Positions 1 to 8,231 are shown, counted from the first letter of the stretch. The stretch: 64,000 nt of DNA from Pseudalkalibacillus sp052246725 (GCA_052246725.1 JBQQCL010000013.1); one strand, 5' to 3'. Translations and numbers: made by a program. Notes: generated by a model from the sequence alone, not told the origin.

Positions 1-115
1 TTCCCATCGCGTCAAGCGAGTAAGATCCCTCAGAGATGATGAGGTTGATAGGTCTGGTGTGGAAGCGTGGCGACACGTGGAGCTGACAGATACTAATCGA
101 TCGAGGACTTAACCA
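1..115 (+). rRNA. 23S ribosomal RNA, 3' end (partial)
   Basis: The window opens inside the 23S rRNA gene. The segment near 85-115 matches the highly conserved bacterial 23S 3' terminus (CTGACAGATACTAATCGATC then GAGGACTTAACCA). Only about the last 115 nt are present. A spacer of about 260 nt without a tRNA separates it from 5S rRNA. The 3' end is placed by analogy with Bacillus and may be off by a few bases. Confidence 0.95.
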
Positions 116-376
116 CAAAAGAAAAGCGAAGACGACTGTCCTGAAACGACAGGCACTGGAGTCATGACGAGGAGGCTGTGCCGCCACAGGAATGACGAAG
201 TGATCCCGAGTTTCAAGGAGTCACAGCTGGACATCATTACATCGAAGATGTTTTCAAGAAACACATTATCTAGTTTTGAGGGAATATTTTTGGAAAAGCC
301 CTTGAAAAAGTTTTTTAATTTTAGTAATATATATCTTGTCCTTACTAAGGATGATTGTGGATCAATTGAAACTTGG

Positions 377-492
<116 letters not shown>

Positions 493-518
493 CAAACCTT
501 TTTCATCTCATTGAATAT

Positions 519-593
519 TCCACAGTAGCTCAGTGGTAGAGCTATCGGCTGTTAACCGATCGGTCGCAGGTTCGAGTCCTGCCTGTGGAGCCA
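519..593 (+). tRNA. tRNA-Asn (GTT)
   Basis: A 75-nt cloverleaf with anticodon GTT, T-loop GGTTCGAGTCC and encoded CCA. The acceptor stem TCCACAG/CTGTGGA is perfectly paired. First tRNA after 5S rRNA. Confidence 0.97.
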
Positions 594-597
594 TTTT

Positions 598-673
598 GCT
601 TCCATAGCTCAGCAGGTAGAGCACTTCCATGGTAAGGAAGAGGTCAGCGGTTCGAGCCCGCTTGGAAGCTCCA
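598..673 (+). tRNA. tRNA-Thr (GGT)
   Basis: A 76-nt cloverleaf with anticodon GGT, acceptor GCTTCCA/TGGAAGC and encoded CCA. Only 4 nt after tRNA-Asn. Confidence 0.97.
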
Positions 674-687
674 TGACAAATTAATAT

Positions 688-762
688 GGCCCCTTGGTCA
701 AGTGGTTAAGACACCGCCCTTTCACGGCGGTAACACGGGTTCGAATCCCGTAGGGGTCACCA
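688..762 (+). tRNA. tRNA-Glu (TTC)
   Basis: A 75-nt cloverleaf with anticodon TTC, the T-loop GGTTCGAATCC and encoded CCA. Confidence 0.97.
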
Positions 763-769
763 TCTAATT

Positions 770-845
770 GGAGGATTAGCTCAGCTGGGAGAGCACCTGC
801 CTTACAAGCAGGGGGTCGGCGGTTCGATCCCGTCATCCTCCACCA
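770..845 (+). tRNA. tRNA-Val (TAC)
   Basis: A 76-nt cloverleaf with anticodon TAC, acceptor GGAGGAT/ATCCTCC and encoded CCA. Confidence 0.97.
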
Positions 846-849
846 TTTT

Positions 850-887
850 CATTTTACTTCGCTGGCCTAGCTCAATTGGTAGAGCAA
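850..887 (+). repeat. Direct repeat carrying the 5' third of tRNA-Thr(TGT); broken tRNA copy
   Basis: These 38 nt are an exact copy of 984-1021. The copy contains 11 nt of leader, then the first 26 nt of the downstream tRNA-Thr (861-886: acceptor 5' strand and D arm), then stops. The rest of the tRNA is absent. It is a non-functional tRNA fragment made by a 134-nt-period duplication or by insertion of the element at 905-970. Confidence 0.9.
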
Positions 888-904
888 GGAGCAATACAAC
901 AATG

Positions 905-970
905 AATAAGCTGCGACTTGTCTCGACGCAGCTGGCAACAGAGGATTCCTTGTTAGAGGAAGAGACACAA
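905..970 (+). ncRNA. Candidate structured RNA element, copy 1 (between tRNA-Val and tRNA-Thr)
   Basis: The order of parts is AATAAGCTGC, then stem strand TTG-TCTC, the loop GACGCAGC, an inner hairpin (AACA/TGTT with AGG/CCT), the loop AGAGGAA, then the closing strand GAGA-CA-CAA. The same layout recurs at 1211-1320 with a compensated outer stem (TCTC/GAGA here, TCCT/AGGA there), an identical CA bulge and identical loops. The upstream GCTGC can also pair with GCAGC in the loop, so a pseudoknot or an alternative fold is possible. The fold was inferred by eye. It could be a member of the Bacillaceae-1 RNA motif known near rRNA operons, which cannot be checked here. Confidence 0.55.
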
Positions 971-994
971 ACTGAAGTAACATCATTTTACTTC

Positions 995-1070
<76 letters not shown>

Positions 1071-1110
1071 TTTTCAATTTTGAAATCAGACTTCATAGTC
1101 TTTTTTTATT

Positions 1111-1195
1111 GGAGGGGTAGCGAAGTGGCTAAACGCGGCGGACTGTAAATCCGCTCCCTCCGGGTTCGGCGGTTCGAATCCGTCCCCCTCCACCA
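1111..1195 (+). tRNA. tRNA-Tyr (GTA)
   Basis: An 85-nt class II tRNA with a long variable arm, anticodon GTA, acceptor GGAGGGG/CCCCTCC and encoded CCA. Confidence 0.97.
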
Positions 1196-1210
1196 TTTTT
1201 AAAAAAGACG

Positions 1211-1320
1211 AGTAAGCTGCTTGAGCCATTAGCTATGAACGATACAGCTAATGAGTAAACGATGAATTGTCCTGACGCAGCCTTGCGACTTAGGTTATGC
1301 AAGAAGAGGAAAGGACACAA
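1211..1320 (+). ncRNA. Candidate structured RNA element, copy 2 (between tRNA-Tyr and tRNA-Lys)
   Basis: Second copy of the element at 905-970. It begins AGTAAGCTGC and carries a perfect 8-bp hairpin (CATTAGCT/AGCTAATG, 1227-1253). Then come the outer strand TTG-TCCT (1267-1273), loop GACGCAGC, inner stem CTTGC/GCAAG, loop AGAGGAA and closing strand AGGA-CA-CAA (1312-1320). Positions 1223-1234 repeat the first 12 nt of the tRNA-Lys that follows. The constant loops with changed but still paired stems argue for a selected RNA structure rather than random similarity. Confidence 0.55.
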
Positions 1321-1336
1321 GGTGAATATACTGCGC

Positions 1337-1412
1337 GAGCCATTAGCTCAGTCGGTAGAGCATCTGACTTTTAATCAGAGGGTCGAAGGTTCGAGTCCTT
1401 CATGGCTCACCA
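1337..1412 (+). tRNA. tRNA-Lys (TTT)
   Basis: A 76-nt cloverleaf with anticodon TTT, acceptor GAGCCAT/ATGGCTC and encoded CCA. Confidence 0.97.
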
Positions 1413-1445
1413 TTTCGATAAATCTGATTGATCAAATTTAATCAT

Positions 1446-1519
1446 GCGGGTGTAGTTTAGTGGTAAAACAAGAGCCTTCCAAGCTCTGGTCGTGAGTTCG
1501 ATTCTCATCACCCGCTCCA
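1446..1519 (+). tRNA. tRNA-Gly (TCC)
   Basis: A 74-nt cloverleaf with anticodon TCC and encoded CCA. Confidence 0.97.
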
Positions 1520-1521
1520 TC

Positions 1522-1597
1522 GGGGCCTTAGCTCAGCTGGGAGAGCGCCTGCCTTGCACGCAGGAGGTCAGCGGTTCGATCCCGCTAGGCTCCACCA
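1522..1597 (+). tRNA. tRNA-Ala (TGC)
   Basis: A 76-nt cloverleaf with anticodon TGC and encoded CCA. Last tRNA of the cluster, 2 nt after tRNA-Gly and 14 nt before the terminator. Confidence 0.97.
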
Positions 1598-1611
1598 TAT
1601 CATACATATTC

Positions 1612-1644
1612 AACTCTCTGACCGAATGTCAGAGAGTTTTTTTA
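1612..1644 (+). terminator. Terminator of the rRNA-tRNA operon
   Basis: Perfect 11-bp stem AACTCTCTGAC/GTCAGAGAGTT with a 5-nt loop, followed by a run of T. Confidence 0.93.
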
Positions 1645-1647
1645 CAT

Positions 1648-1795
1648 TTTGGCGTTGTTAAATAATACTGGTGATTTCTGATTAAGTTTGATTGCAGCGA
1701 AATTTGCGACACTACTGTGGGAAAAGCGATCCAGAGGAGACCCCACACTTTTTGAGTGAACTTCGCAAAATCAACATTAAAGTATAACAAAGCTT
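1648..1795 (+). repeat. Intergenic repeat, terminator-adjacent family (long copy)
   Basis: Starts directly after the tRNA terminator with GGCGTTGTTAA and contains GTGGGAAAAGCGATCCAGAG and GAGACCCCACA. The reverse complement of 60455-60537 shares these blocks. Shorter relatives with a GGCTTTGTTAA-like head follow other terminators at 14828, 33176, 43310 and 46961. It has no coding content and fills most of the gap before rocF. Confidence 0.7.
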
Positions 1796-1826
1796 ACATT
1801 AAGAAGAATAAGAATGATGCTAAAAA

Positions 1827-1840
1827 TGAAAGCGTTTCAT
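1827..1840. promoter_or_regulatory. cre site (CcpA operator) upstream of rocF
   Basis: TGAAAGCGTTTCAT matches the cre consensus TGWAARCGYTWNCW at every informative position and is nearly palindromic. It lies about 125 bp before the rocF start codon. It suggests carbon catabolite control of arginase by CcpA, in line with the known CcpA control of arginine and glutamate catabolism in Bacillus. Confidence 0.65.
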
Positions 1841-1877
1841 AATTATCCATTATCATGTCCTTAATGCTTGTTAAACC

Positions 1878-1889
1878 GCATAAGTATGC
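1878..1889. promoter_or_regulatory. Palindrome upstream of rocF (possible AhrC/ArgR half-site pair)
   Basis: GCATAAGTATGC is a perfect palindrome 77 bp before rocF. It loosely resembles an ARG box (TGAATA...TATTCA type). Assignment to AhrC is a guess from the gene's role. Confidence 0.25.
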
Positions 1890-1965
1890 AGAATTTTGTC
1901 CAGTTGAACCAGTGGACATCAAAGTCCTACAATAGATGATAGAGTGATCATAGAGGAGGAAAATC

Positions 1966-2865
1966 ATGAAGAAGAATATTGGTATTTTAGGTGTCCCGAT
2001 GGATTTGGGTCAAATGCGCCGTGGTGTAGATATGGGACCGAGCGCGATGAGATATGCCGGATTAATTGAAAGGCTCGAAAACATTGGCTACGAAGTTGAA
2101 GACCATGGTGATATCCACATCCCTCAAAGAGAAAAAGTAGCAAGTAAGGACACCAATCTGAAAAATTTGGATGGGGTCATTGAAGCGAATACCCTTCTTG
2201 CAGAAGGCGTAAATAAAATCATTGAAGCAAACCATTTTCCATTAGTTCTTGGTGGCGACCATAGTATAGCGATCGGTACACTTGCAGGGGTCTCAAAGCA
2301 TTATGAGAATTTAGGTGTGATCTGGTATGATGCTCATGGCGATTTAAACACCGGAGATACTTCTCCAAGTGGGAATATCCATGGTATGCCTTTAGCTGTA
2401 AGCCTTGGAATCGGTGATGAGAAGCTGAAAGAGATTGGCGGTTTCAGTCCAAAGATTAAGCCAGAGAATATTGTCATTATCGGTGCTCGTTCGCTTGATG
2501 AAGGAGAGCGGGAATTGATTCGTGAGAAGGGCATCAAAGTTTATACGATGCATGAAATCGATAAAATGGGCATGACAAAGGTTATGGAAGAGGCGATTGA
2601 GTATGTCTCAAATGGAACTGATGGTGTACATTTAAGCTTAGACCTTGATGGTCTGGACCCGGCTGAAGCACCTGGTGTAGGAACTCCAGTCCTAGGAGGT
2701 ATCAGCTATCGTGAGAGCCATTTAGCTATGGAGATGTTAGAAGAGGCGGAAATCCTTACTTCAGCTGAATTTGTGGAGGTAAATCCGATACTGGATGAAA
2801 AGAACAAAACTGCAACTGTTGCTGTTGCATTGATCGGTTCATTATTTGGAGAAAAATTAATCTGA
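1966..2865 (+). CDS. rocF: Arginase
   Basis: Hydrolyses L-arginine to L-ornithine and urea, the first step of the cytoplasmic arginase catabolic route. At 299 residues it has the full family length. The binuclear Mn ligand motifs are all present: GGDHS near residue 97, DAHGD near 122 and SLDLDGLDP near 225, with the late VEVNP segment of the ureohydrolase fold. The ATG follows a strong ribosome site (GAGGAGG, 6-7 nt spacing). It is a single gene between the tRNA terminator region and its own hairpin terminator. A cre site upstream suggests catabolite control. Location next to sigW rather than in a rocDEF operon follows the order of several non-subtilis Bacillaceae. Confidence 0.95.
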   Translation: MKKNIGILGVPMDLGQMRRGVDMGPSAMRYAGLIERLENIGYEVEDHGDIHIPQREKVASKDTNLKNLDGVIEANTLLAEGVNKIIEANHFPLVLGGDHSIAIGTLAGVSKHYENLGVIWYDAHGDLNTGDTSPSGNIHGMPLAVSLGIGDEKLKEIGGFSPKIKPENIVIIGARSLDEGERELIREKGIKVYTMHEIDKMGMTKVMEEAIEYVSNGTDGVHLSLDLDGLDPAEAPGVGTPVLGGISYRESHLAMEMLEEAEILTSAEFVEVNPILDEKNKTATVAVALIGSLFGEKLI

Positions 2866-2880
2866 TTATACTTAATGAAA

Positions 2881-2912
2881 GCCTTATCGATTCCTAGTCG
2901 ATAAGGCTTTTT
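2881..2912 (+). terminator. rocF terminator
   Basis: Stem GCCTTATCGA/TCGATAAGGC around a short loop, then TTTTTT. Confidence 0.9.
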
Positions 2913-2921
2913 TAAGAGGTG

Positions 2922-2948
2922 AAAAAACAGCTCTCTACTCGAGAGCTG
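2922..2948 (-). terminator. Terminator of the Spo0E-like gene
   Basis: On the minus strand, stem CAGCTCTC/GAGAGCTG is followed by TTTTTT, 10 bp after the stop codon. Confidence 0.85.
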
Positions 2949-2957
2949 CTTCCTAAA

Positions 2958-3134
2958 TCAAGAAACCTTTATAATTTCACTCTTAATTGTATCGTATCGA
3001 TTAAGTAGATGATCGAGATATTGGCTGATTTCAACAACCTCTGCAGAAAACAAAGGTTTTTCTTTTGCCAGGGTCAACATTTTCTTTCTGGAATTTTCGA
3101 TTTCATTTAATAGAAAGCGCTCTTCAGCCGACAT
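2958..3134 (-). CDS. Spo0E-like aspartyl-phosphate phosphatase
   Basis: A 58-residue protein of the Spo0E-like family. Known members dephosphorylate response regulators such as Spo0A~P and so restrain sporulation. The sequence has the family's helix-loop-helix pattern: IENSRKKM in helix 1, then LFSAEVVEISQYLDHLLNRY, which carries the SxxLD signature in helix 2. ATG at 3134 is preferred over an in-frame GTG at 3143 because AGGTGG lies 5 nt before the ATG. It is a lone gene on the minus strand between rocF and sigW with its own terminator. Family assignment is good; the target regulator cannot be told. Confidence 0.85.
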   Translation of the reverse strand: MSAEERFLLNEIENSRKKMLTLAKEKPLFSAEVVEISQYLDHLLNRYDTIKSEIIKVS

Positions 3135-3315
3135 GCAGCCCACCTGCTTTCACCGTAATAGATAGTTGTTACACATAATACCCGATATATGAGAAAATAA
3201 ACCTATTTTTAACAAAAATATTCCTCACTAGGAAGTTGTCCCATGTTAGAATATAACAAGAAGCATTCTACTCCAAAAGTAGTATTTTTAATTACGGAGT
3301 ATCGGAGGTTCCTAT

Positions 3316-3885
3316 ATGGATATAACGGTGAAGCGTTTGGTCCGATCGGTGAAAAAAGGGGATCAAAATGCGTTTGAAGAACTTGTGGAAATTTATAAGG
3401 ATAAAGTATATCATATCGTCTACAGGATGTTGGGGAACGTACATGAGTCAGAGGACATCGCCCAGGAAGCGTTTGTACGTGCTTATATACATATTGAAAA
3501 ATATAATGAAGCCCATAAATTCTCTACTTGGTTGTATCGGATTGCAACCAATTTGACCATCGATCGTATACGTAAGAAGAAGCCAGATTATTACCTAGAT
3601 GCAGAATTAGCCGGAGGAGAAGGATTGACACTATATTCCCAAATAGCAGTCGCAGAACAATTACCTGAAGAAAAAGTTGAAACCTTTGAGCTCCAAGACC
3701 GTATACAGAAGGAGATCATGCATTTGCCTCCGAAATACCGTTCAGCAATCGCGCTGAAATACTTGGAGGAACTATCGCTGAAAGAAATCAGTGATATTTT
3801 GCAGATCCCAGTCTCAACGGTGAAAACTCGTATCCATCGTGGTCGGGAAGCTCTTCGGAAACGGTTGAAAGATCTGGATTGTTAG
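3316..3885 (+). CDS. sigW: RNA polymerase ECF sigma factor SigW
   Basis: Extracytoplasmic-function sigma factor that directs the cell-envelope and antimicrobial stress regulon in Bacillus. It has 189 residues. Region 2 is seen at about 20-95 (DIAQEAFVRAY, then FSTWLYRIATNLTIDRIR) and region 4 at about 125-185 (LPPKYRSAIALKYLEELSLK and the helix-turn-helix before VKTRIHRGRE). Gene order sigW-rsiW-cdaA-cdaR-glmM-glmS matches Bacillus exactly, which supports the SigW identity over other ECF factors. No clear TGAAAC/CGTA autoregulatory promoter could be found in the 170 bp upstream, unlike sigX in this window. Confidence 0.93.
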   Translation: MDITVKRLVRSVKKGDQNAFEELVEIYKDKVYHIVYRMLGNVHESEDIAQEAFVRAYIHIEKYNEAHKFSTWLYRIATNLTIDRIRKKKPDYYLDAELAGGEGLTLYSQIAVAEQLPEEKVETFELQDRIQKEIMHLPPKYRSAIALKYLEELSLKEISDILQIPVSTVKTRIHRGREALRKRLKDLDC

Positions 3886-3899
3886 GAGGATAAATAAAA

Positions 3900-4532
3900 A
3901 TGAAATGCGATGGTAAGTATTCATCTTATATGCATAAATGGGTTGATGAAACAATTGAACCTCTTGAAAAAATAGAATTGCTCCAACATATTAAAACATG
4001 TTCAAGCTGCAAGGGGAAATTTGAAGAAATCAAAAACGTCGATCAATTGCTGCATAGCCATCATGCTATAAAAACGCCAAATGGTTTTACTTCAAAAGTT
4101 ATGGAGCGATTGCCTAAAGAAAAGTCTTCTTCCAAGATGAGAAGATGGTTCAAACATCACCCGATCCTGACTGCTGCGGTTCTTTTTCTCTTGTTGATGT
4201 CAAGCTCAATATATAGTGAATGGGGAAGTCATAGGAGTAACCCGATTTCTGTTTCAGCAAATGGTGCCCAGGTCAAAATAGACCAGGACAGCGGAAAAGT
4301 CTTTGTTCCTGAAGGCGAGATTGTAAAAGGCGACCTTATTGTAAAGAACGGCGATGTCGAAATTGCAGGGAAGGTTGAAGGGGATGTCACCGTTATCAAC
4401 GGAAACCACTATCTTGCTTCTGCTGGACATATCGCTGGGGAAAGTGAAGAAATCCATAAGATAACAGAATGGGTCTGGTACCGTTTGAAAGAAGGGGCAA
4501 ACACTGTAAAAGGGTGGTTTGGATCGGAATAA
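3900..4532 (+). CDS. rsiW: Anti-sigma-W factor RsiW
   Basis: Single-pass membrane anti-sigma factor that holds SigW inactive until cut by regulated proteolysis. It has 210 residues. The N-terminal zinc anti-sigma motif is visible as LLQHIKTCSSC (HxxxCxxC, about residues 30-40). One membrane segment lies at about 86-105. The extracytoplasmic tail carries a repeat-like KGDLIVKNGDVEIAGKVEGD segment resembling polymer-forming (bactofilin-like) folds. It starts 14 nt after sigW behind AGGAGG, so it is co-transcribed, and a strong terminator follows. Confidence 0.92.
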   Translation: MKCDGKYSSYMHKWVDETIEPLEKIELLQHIKTCSSCKGKFEEIKNVDQLLHSHHAIKTPNGFTSKVMERLPKEKSSSKMRRWFKHHPILTAAVLFLLLMSSSIYSEWGSHRSNPISVSANGAQVKIDQDSGKVFVPEGEIVKGDLIVKNGDVEIAGKVEGDVTVINGNHYLASAGHIAGESEEIHKITEWVWYRLKEGANTVKGWFGSE

Positions 4533-4546
4533 TTCCCAAATTCGCG

Positions 4547-4609
4547 AAGTGGTTTTATGAACGCGTCGGACAAGTTGATGTGGACATAAGACCACTTTTC
4601 TCTTTTTTT
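4547..4609 (+). terminator. sigW-rsiW terminator
   Basis: Long stem AAGTGGTTTTATG/CATAAGACCACTT (one G-T pair) with a 25-nt loop, then a T-rich tail. It separates sigW-rsiW from the cdaA transcription unit. Confidence 0.8.
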
Positions 4610-4669
4610 AAGGTATGTACGGATTGTTATTGACGGAAACTTACGAAGAATAGATATAGTCTCAGTTTA

Positions 4670-4678
4670 TGATATAAT
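4670..4678 (+). promoter_or_regulatory. Extended -10 promoter element before cdaA
   Basis: TGATATAAT is an extended -10 (TGnTATAAT) 77 bp before the cdaA start and after the rsiW terminator. The -35 is weak. Confidence 0.5.
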
Positions 4679-4754
4679 AGAGAAGTTACATATGGTAACA
4701 AACTGAGCATTGTTGGGCACAATGATATTGAGTTGATCAGTTTGGAGGATGCGT

Positions 4755-5579
4755 ATGTTTCCTATAGGGGACTTTGACTTTAATATATTGAACTACTTGA
4801 ATGATATAATTGATATCCTCTTGGTCACTTATGTGATCTATAAACTTATCATGCTGATAAAAGGCACAAAAGCAATCCAGCTGTTAAAAGGAATCACGGT
4901 CATCATAGCGGTTTGGTTTTTTAGTGGTATTTTCAAACTTAACACCTTATATTTCTTGATGAACCAGACGCTTTTATACGGTTTCCTTGCTATCATCATC
5001 ATCTTCCAGCCGGAGTTGCGCCGTGCGCTTGAACAGTTAGGTCGAGGCAGATTTTTCTCACGCGGCATGATTGCAGAAGAAGAGGAGAAGAGAAATGCGA
5101 TCGAGGCGATGCTTAAGGCAACGAATTATATGGCTAAGCGTCGTATTGGTGCTTTGATAACGATTGAAAGGGAAACAGGACTCGACGATTACGTTGAAAC
5201 CGGTATTCCGATTAATGCGAATCTGAGTTCAGAACTCTTGATTAATATTTTCATTCCGAATACACCATTGCATGATGGTGCTGTCATCATCAACGATAAT
5301 CAAATCCTTGCAGCTGCAAGTTATCTTCCACTATCGGAAAGTCCTTTCATTTCAAAAGAATTGGGGACAAGGCATAGAGCTGCACTGGGCATTTCAGAAG
5401 TGACAGATAGTCTGACCCTTGTCGTCTCTGAAGAAACAGGAAATGTTTCCCTCACAAAAAATGGGGAGCTCTACCGTAATTTAGATGAGGACATGTTACG
5501 AAAACTGTTAGAGGCTGAAATAATGACAAAATCAACTTCCTCAACAAAGTGGAATTGGAGGGGGAAGAAAGATGGATAG
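4755..5579 (+). CDS. cdaA: Membrane diadenylate cyclase CdaA
   Basis: Makes the second messenger c-di-AMP from two ATP at the membrane. Three transmembrane helices occupy about residues 18-86. They are followed by the DAC domain with its DGA signature (HDGAVII, near 170) and the RHR signature (GTRHRAALG, near 203). The start is set at ATG 4755 because GGAGG lies 6 nt before it; an in-frame ATG at 4749 abuts the ribosome site. That gives 274 residues, the normal length. It overlaps cdaR by 8 nt and heads the conserved cdaA-cdaR-glmM operon, which links c-di-AMP to cell-wall precursor supply. Confidence 0.95.
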   Translation: MFPIGDFDFNILNYLNDIIDILLVTYVIYKLIMLIKGTKAIQLLKGITVIIAVWFFSGIFKLNTLYFLMNQTLLYGFLAIIIIFQPELRRALEQLGRGRFFSRGMIAEEEEKRNAIEAMLKATNYMAKRRIGALITIERETGLDDYVETGIPINANLSSELLINIFIPNTPLHDGAVIINDNQILAAASYLPLSESPFISKELGTRHRAALGISEVTDSLTLVVSEETGNVSLTKNGELYRNLDEDMLRKLLEAEIMTKSTSSTKWNWRGKKDG

Positions 5580-6846
5580 ACTACTTAAATCTCCATGGTT
5601 TGTCAAGGTTGCGGCTTTTCTGATCGCTTTGATGATGTATACCACAGTCCACATTAATGACCAACAGGCGAATGAAGATGATCAAAGTTTGACAGAAAGC
5701 GGGGAACAAATATTCAAAAACGTTTCCCTTGATGTAGAATACGATAATAATAAATATGAGTTATTAGGCAACCCAGAAACCGTAGGGGTCAGGTTCCAGG
5801 GCTCAAAGTCTGATATCATGCGATTCGGCTTGCAGCGTACACCGAGAGCTTATATCGATCTCACAGATAAAGGACCAGGGCAATATGACGTACCGATCAA
5901 GTTTGAAAATGTACCGAACGGAATTGACGCAATTCCAAGAGAAAGTACAGTGAGTGTGACATTACATGAGAAGAAAACCGAATCATTCCCAGTGACAGTA
6001 CAGCTTCTTGGTGAAGATGAATTACCTAAAGGCTATATTGCTGGTACACCTCAGGTCGATAAAGAGGAGATCGAAATCACCGGTGCAAAAGAAATGATCG
6101 ATGAAATCGCCTATGTCCGGGTATTTGTCAACGTAGCAGACGAGAAAGAGACTTTCACAAGAGAGGCGAAAGTACAAGCGTTGAATAAAAACTTCGATCC
6201 AGTCGATATCAAAATCGAACCTAATACGATGAATGTGACAGTACCAATTGAAAATCCAAGTAAAGATGTACCGGTCACCATTGAAGAAAGAGGCTCTCTT
6301 CCAGATGGTTTTGAGCTAAAATCGATTACGCCATCAAAAGAAGAAGTAGCGATTCATGCACCTGAAAAGGTCCTAGAGAAACTGAATTCGATTTCTCTAC
6401 CAGTGGACTTAAGCAACATTACCGAAGATGAAACGATTGATATGGAAGTCCCTTTACCAGAAGGCGCATTTTACGCGTCACCTGGTAAATTGAAAGTGAA
6501 AATCGATGTTGAAAAAACGGAAGAGGAAACATCAACAGAGCCTGCTGAAAACGAAACCGCAAGTTCCAAGACCTTCAACGATTTACCGATCAAAGTTGTC
6601 GGATTGGATGATAACGAGGAAGCAAGTTTCAATTCGCCAAACGAAGGGGTCATGGATGTAACAGTCAATGGGAACGCAGAAGATTTGAACAACTTGTCAG
6701 AAGAAAATATAACCGCTTTTGTTGATGCGAAAAATTTATCAGAGGGACAGCATGATGTTAAAATCAATGTCGATGTTCCCGAACGATTTACATTTGAGAG
6801 TCAGCTTGCAGAAGCGACCTTAACCATCAGCAAAAGAACGACGTAA
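5572..6846 (+). CDS. cdaR: CdaA regulatory protein CdaR (YbbR-domain)
   Basis: Extracytoplasmic regulator that binds and modulates CdaA. It has 424 residues, with one N-terminal membrane anchor at about 8-25. Successive YbbR-type beta domains follow, each marked by a V-x-V strand pair near the end (for example TVSVTLHE, MNVTVPIE, LKVKIDVE and ATLTISK). A short acidic linker near 310-330 separates the last domain. The start overlaps cdaA by 8 nt, indicating translational coupling. Confidence 0.93.
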   Translation: MDRLLKSPWFVKVAAFLIALMMYTTVHINDQQANEDDQSLTESGEQIFKNVSLDVEYDNNKYELLGNPETVGVRFQGSKSDIMRFGLQRTPRAYIDLTDKGPGQYDVPIKFENVPNGIDAIPRESTVSVTLHEKKTESFPVTVQLLGEDELPKGYIAGTPQVDKEEIEITGAKEMIDEIAYVRVFVNVADEKETFTREAKVQALNKNFDPVDIKIEPNTMNVTVPIENPSKDVPVTIEERGSLPDGFELKSITPSKEEVAIHAPEKVLEKLNSISLPVDLSNITEDETIDMEVPLPEGAFYASPGKLKVKIDVEKTEEETSTEPAENETASSKTFNDLPIKVVGLDDNEEASFNSPNEGVMDVTVNGNAEDLNNLSEENITAFVDAKNLSEGQHDVKINVDVPERFTFESQLAEATLTISKRTT

Positions 6847-6878
6847 TGTGGAAAAGGGAAGAAGGAGCGATTTATTGA

Positions 6879-8231
6879 ATGGGTAAATATTTTGGAACAG
6901 ATGGAGTCAGAGGAGTAGCAAACACCGAATTAACACCAGAATTAGCGTTTAAATTAGGGCGCTTTGGCGGTTATGTTCTGACAAAAGAGACCCAAAAACC
7001 GAAAATCATCATTGGTAGGGATACCCGAATTTCCGGTCATATGCTGGAAGGTGCATTGGTTGCAGGGCTGCTCTCGATCGGAGCAGAGGTTATGCGATTA
7101 GGCGTCATCTCAACTCCAGGTGTGGCTTATTTGACAAAGGCGTTAGGGGCACAGGCCGGGGTCATGATCTCAGCTTCCCATAATCCTGTTGGGGATAATG
7201 GAATCAAATTTTTCGGATCCGATGGTTTTAAGCTATTAGATGAGCAAGAACGGGAAATCGAAGAATTATTGGACCTGGACAAGGACGACTTGCCAAGACC
7301 GACTGGAATGGATCTTGGTTTAGTGAGTGATTATTTCGAAGGCGGCCAAAAATACCTTCAGTTCTTAAAACAAACGGTTGATGAAGATTTCTCAGGACTT
7401 CGTATCGCATTGGATTGCGCACATGGAGCGGTTTCTTCACTTGCACCTCACCTTTTTGCAGACCTGGATGCGGATATTACGACCATCGGTTCATCACCGA
7501 ACGGTTTGAATATAAACGACGGAGTAGGCTCTACTCATCCAGAGAAACTGGTTGAGCTTGTAAAAGAAAAAGAAGCTGATGTAGGCCTTGCATTCGATGG
7601 AGATGGGGATCGTTTGATTGCAGTAGATGAAAATGGAACGATTGTCGATGGTGATCAAATCATGTTCATCTGTGCCAAACATTTTGCAAGTGAAGGCAGA
7701 TTGAAAAAAGATACGGTCGTTTCGACAGTGATGAGTAACCTCGGATTCTATAAAGGGCTTGAAGCTGCCAACATTGCATCTGAACAGACGGCTGTTGGTG
7801 ATCGATATGTCATGGAACGTATGAGGGAAGGGGACTTCAATCTTGGTGGAGAGCAGTCCGGCCACATCATATTCCTTGATCATAGTACAACGGGTGATGG
7901 ACTTCTATCTGCCCTACAGCTCGTCAACATCCTGAAGTTGACACAGAAACCTTTATCAGAGCTTGCAAGTGAAATGGAAAAGTTCCCGCAATGCCTGAAA
8001 AATGTAAAGGTTACAGATAAAACGAAAGTGATGGAAAACCCAGCTGTGAAAGAAGCAATTGCCAAAGTGGAAGCTGAAACGAGCGGAAACGGCCGCGTGC
8101 TTGTAAGACCATCAGGAACTGAACCTCTTGTAAGGGTGATGGTGGAAGCTCCGACTGAAGAACTGTGTGAAAAATATGTAGAGGAAATTGCACGTGTTGT
8201 CGACCAGGAATTAGGGTATGTTGAACAATAG
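6879..8231 (+). CDS. glmM: Phosphoglucosamine mutase
   Basis: Converts glucosamine-6-phosphate to glucosamine-1-phosphate on the way to UDP-GlcNAc. It has 450 residues, full length. Hallmarks are the opening KYFGTDGVRGVAN, the catalytic phosphoserine loop ISASHNPVGDNG near residue 100, the Mg-binding loop DGDGDR near 242, the sugar-binding GGEQSGH near 328 and the phosphate-binding RPSGTEPLVRV near 408. It follows cdaR by 32 nt in the same operon. An interaction of GlmM with CdaA is known in related species. Confidence 0.97.
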   Translation: MGKYFGTDGVRGVANTELTPELAFKLGRFGGYVLTKETQKPKIIIGRDTRISGHMLEGALVAGLLSIGAEVMRLGVISTPGVAYLTKALGAQAGVMISASHNPVGDNGIKFFGSDGFKLLDEQEREIEELLDLDKDDLPRPTGMDLGLVSDYFEGGQKYLQFLKQTVDEDFSGLRIALDCAHGAVSSLAPHLFADLDADITTIGSSPNGLNINDGVGSTHPEKLVELVKEKEADVGLAFDGDGDRLIAVDENGTIVDGDQIMFICAKHFASEGRLKKDTVVSTVMSNLGFYKGLEAANIASEQTAVGDRYVMERMREGDFNLGGEQSGHIIFLDHSTTGDGLLSALQLVNILKLTQKPLSELASEMEKFPQCLKNVKVTDKTKVMENPAVKEAIAKVEAETSGNGRVLVRPSGTEPLVRVMVEAPTEELCEKYVEEIARVVDQELGYVEQ

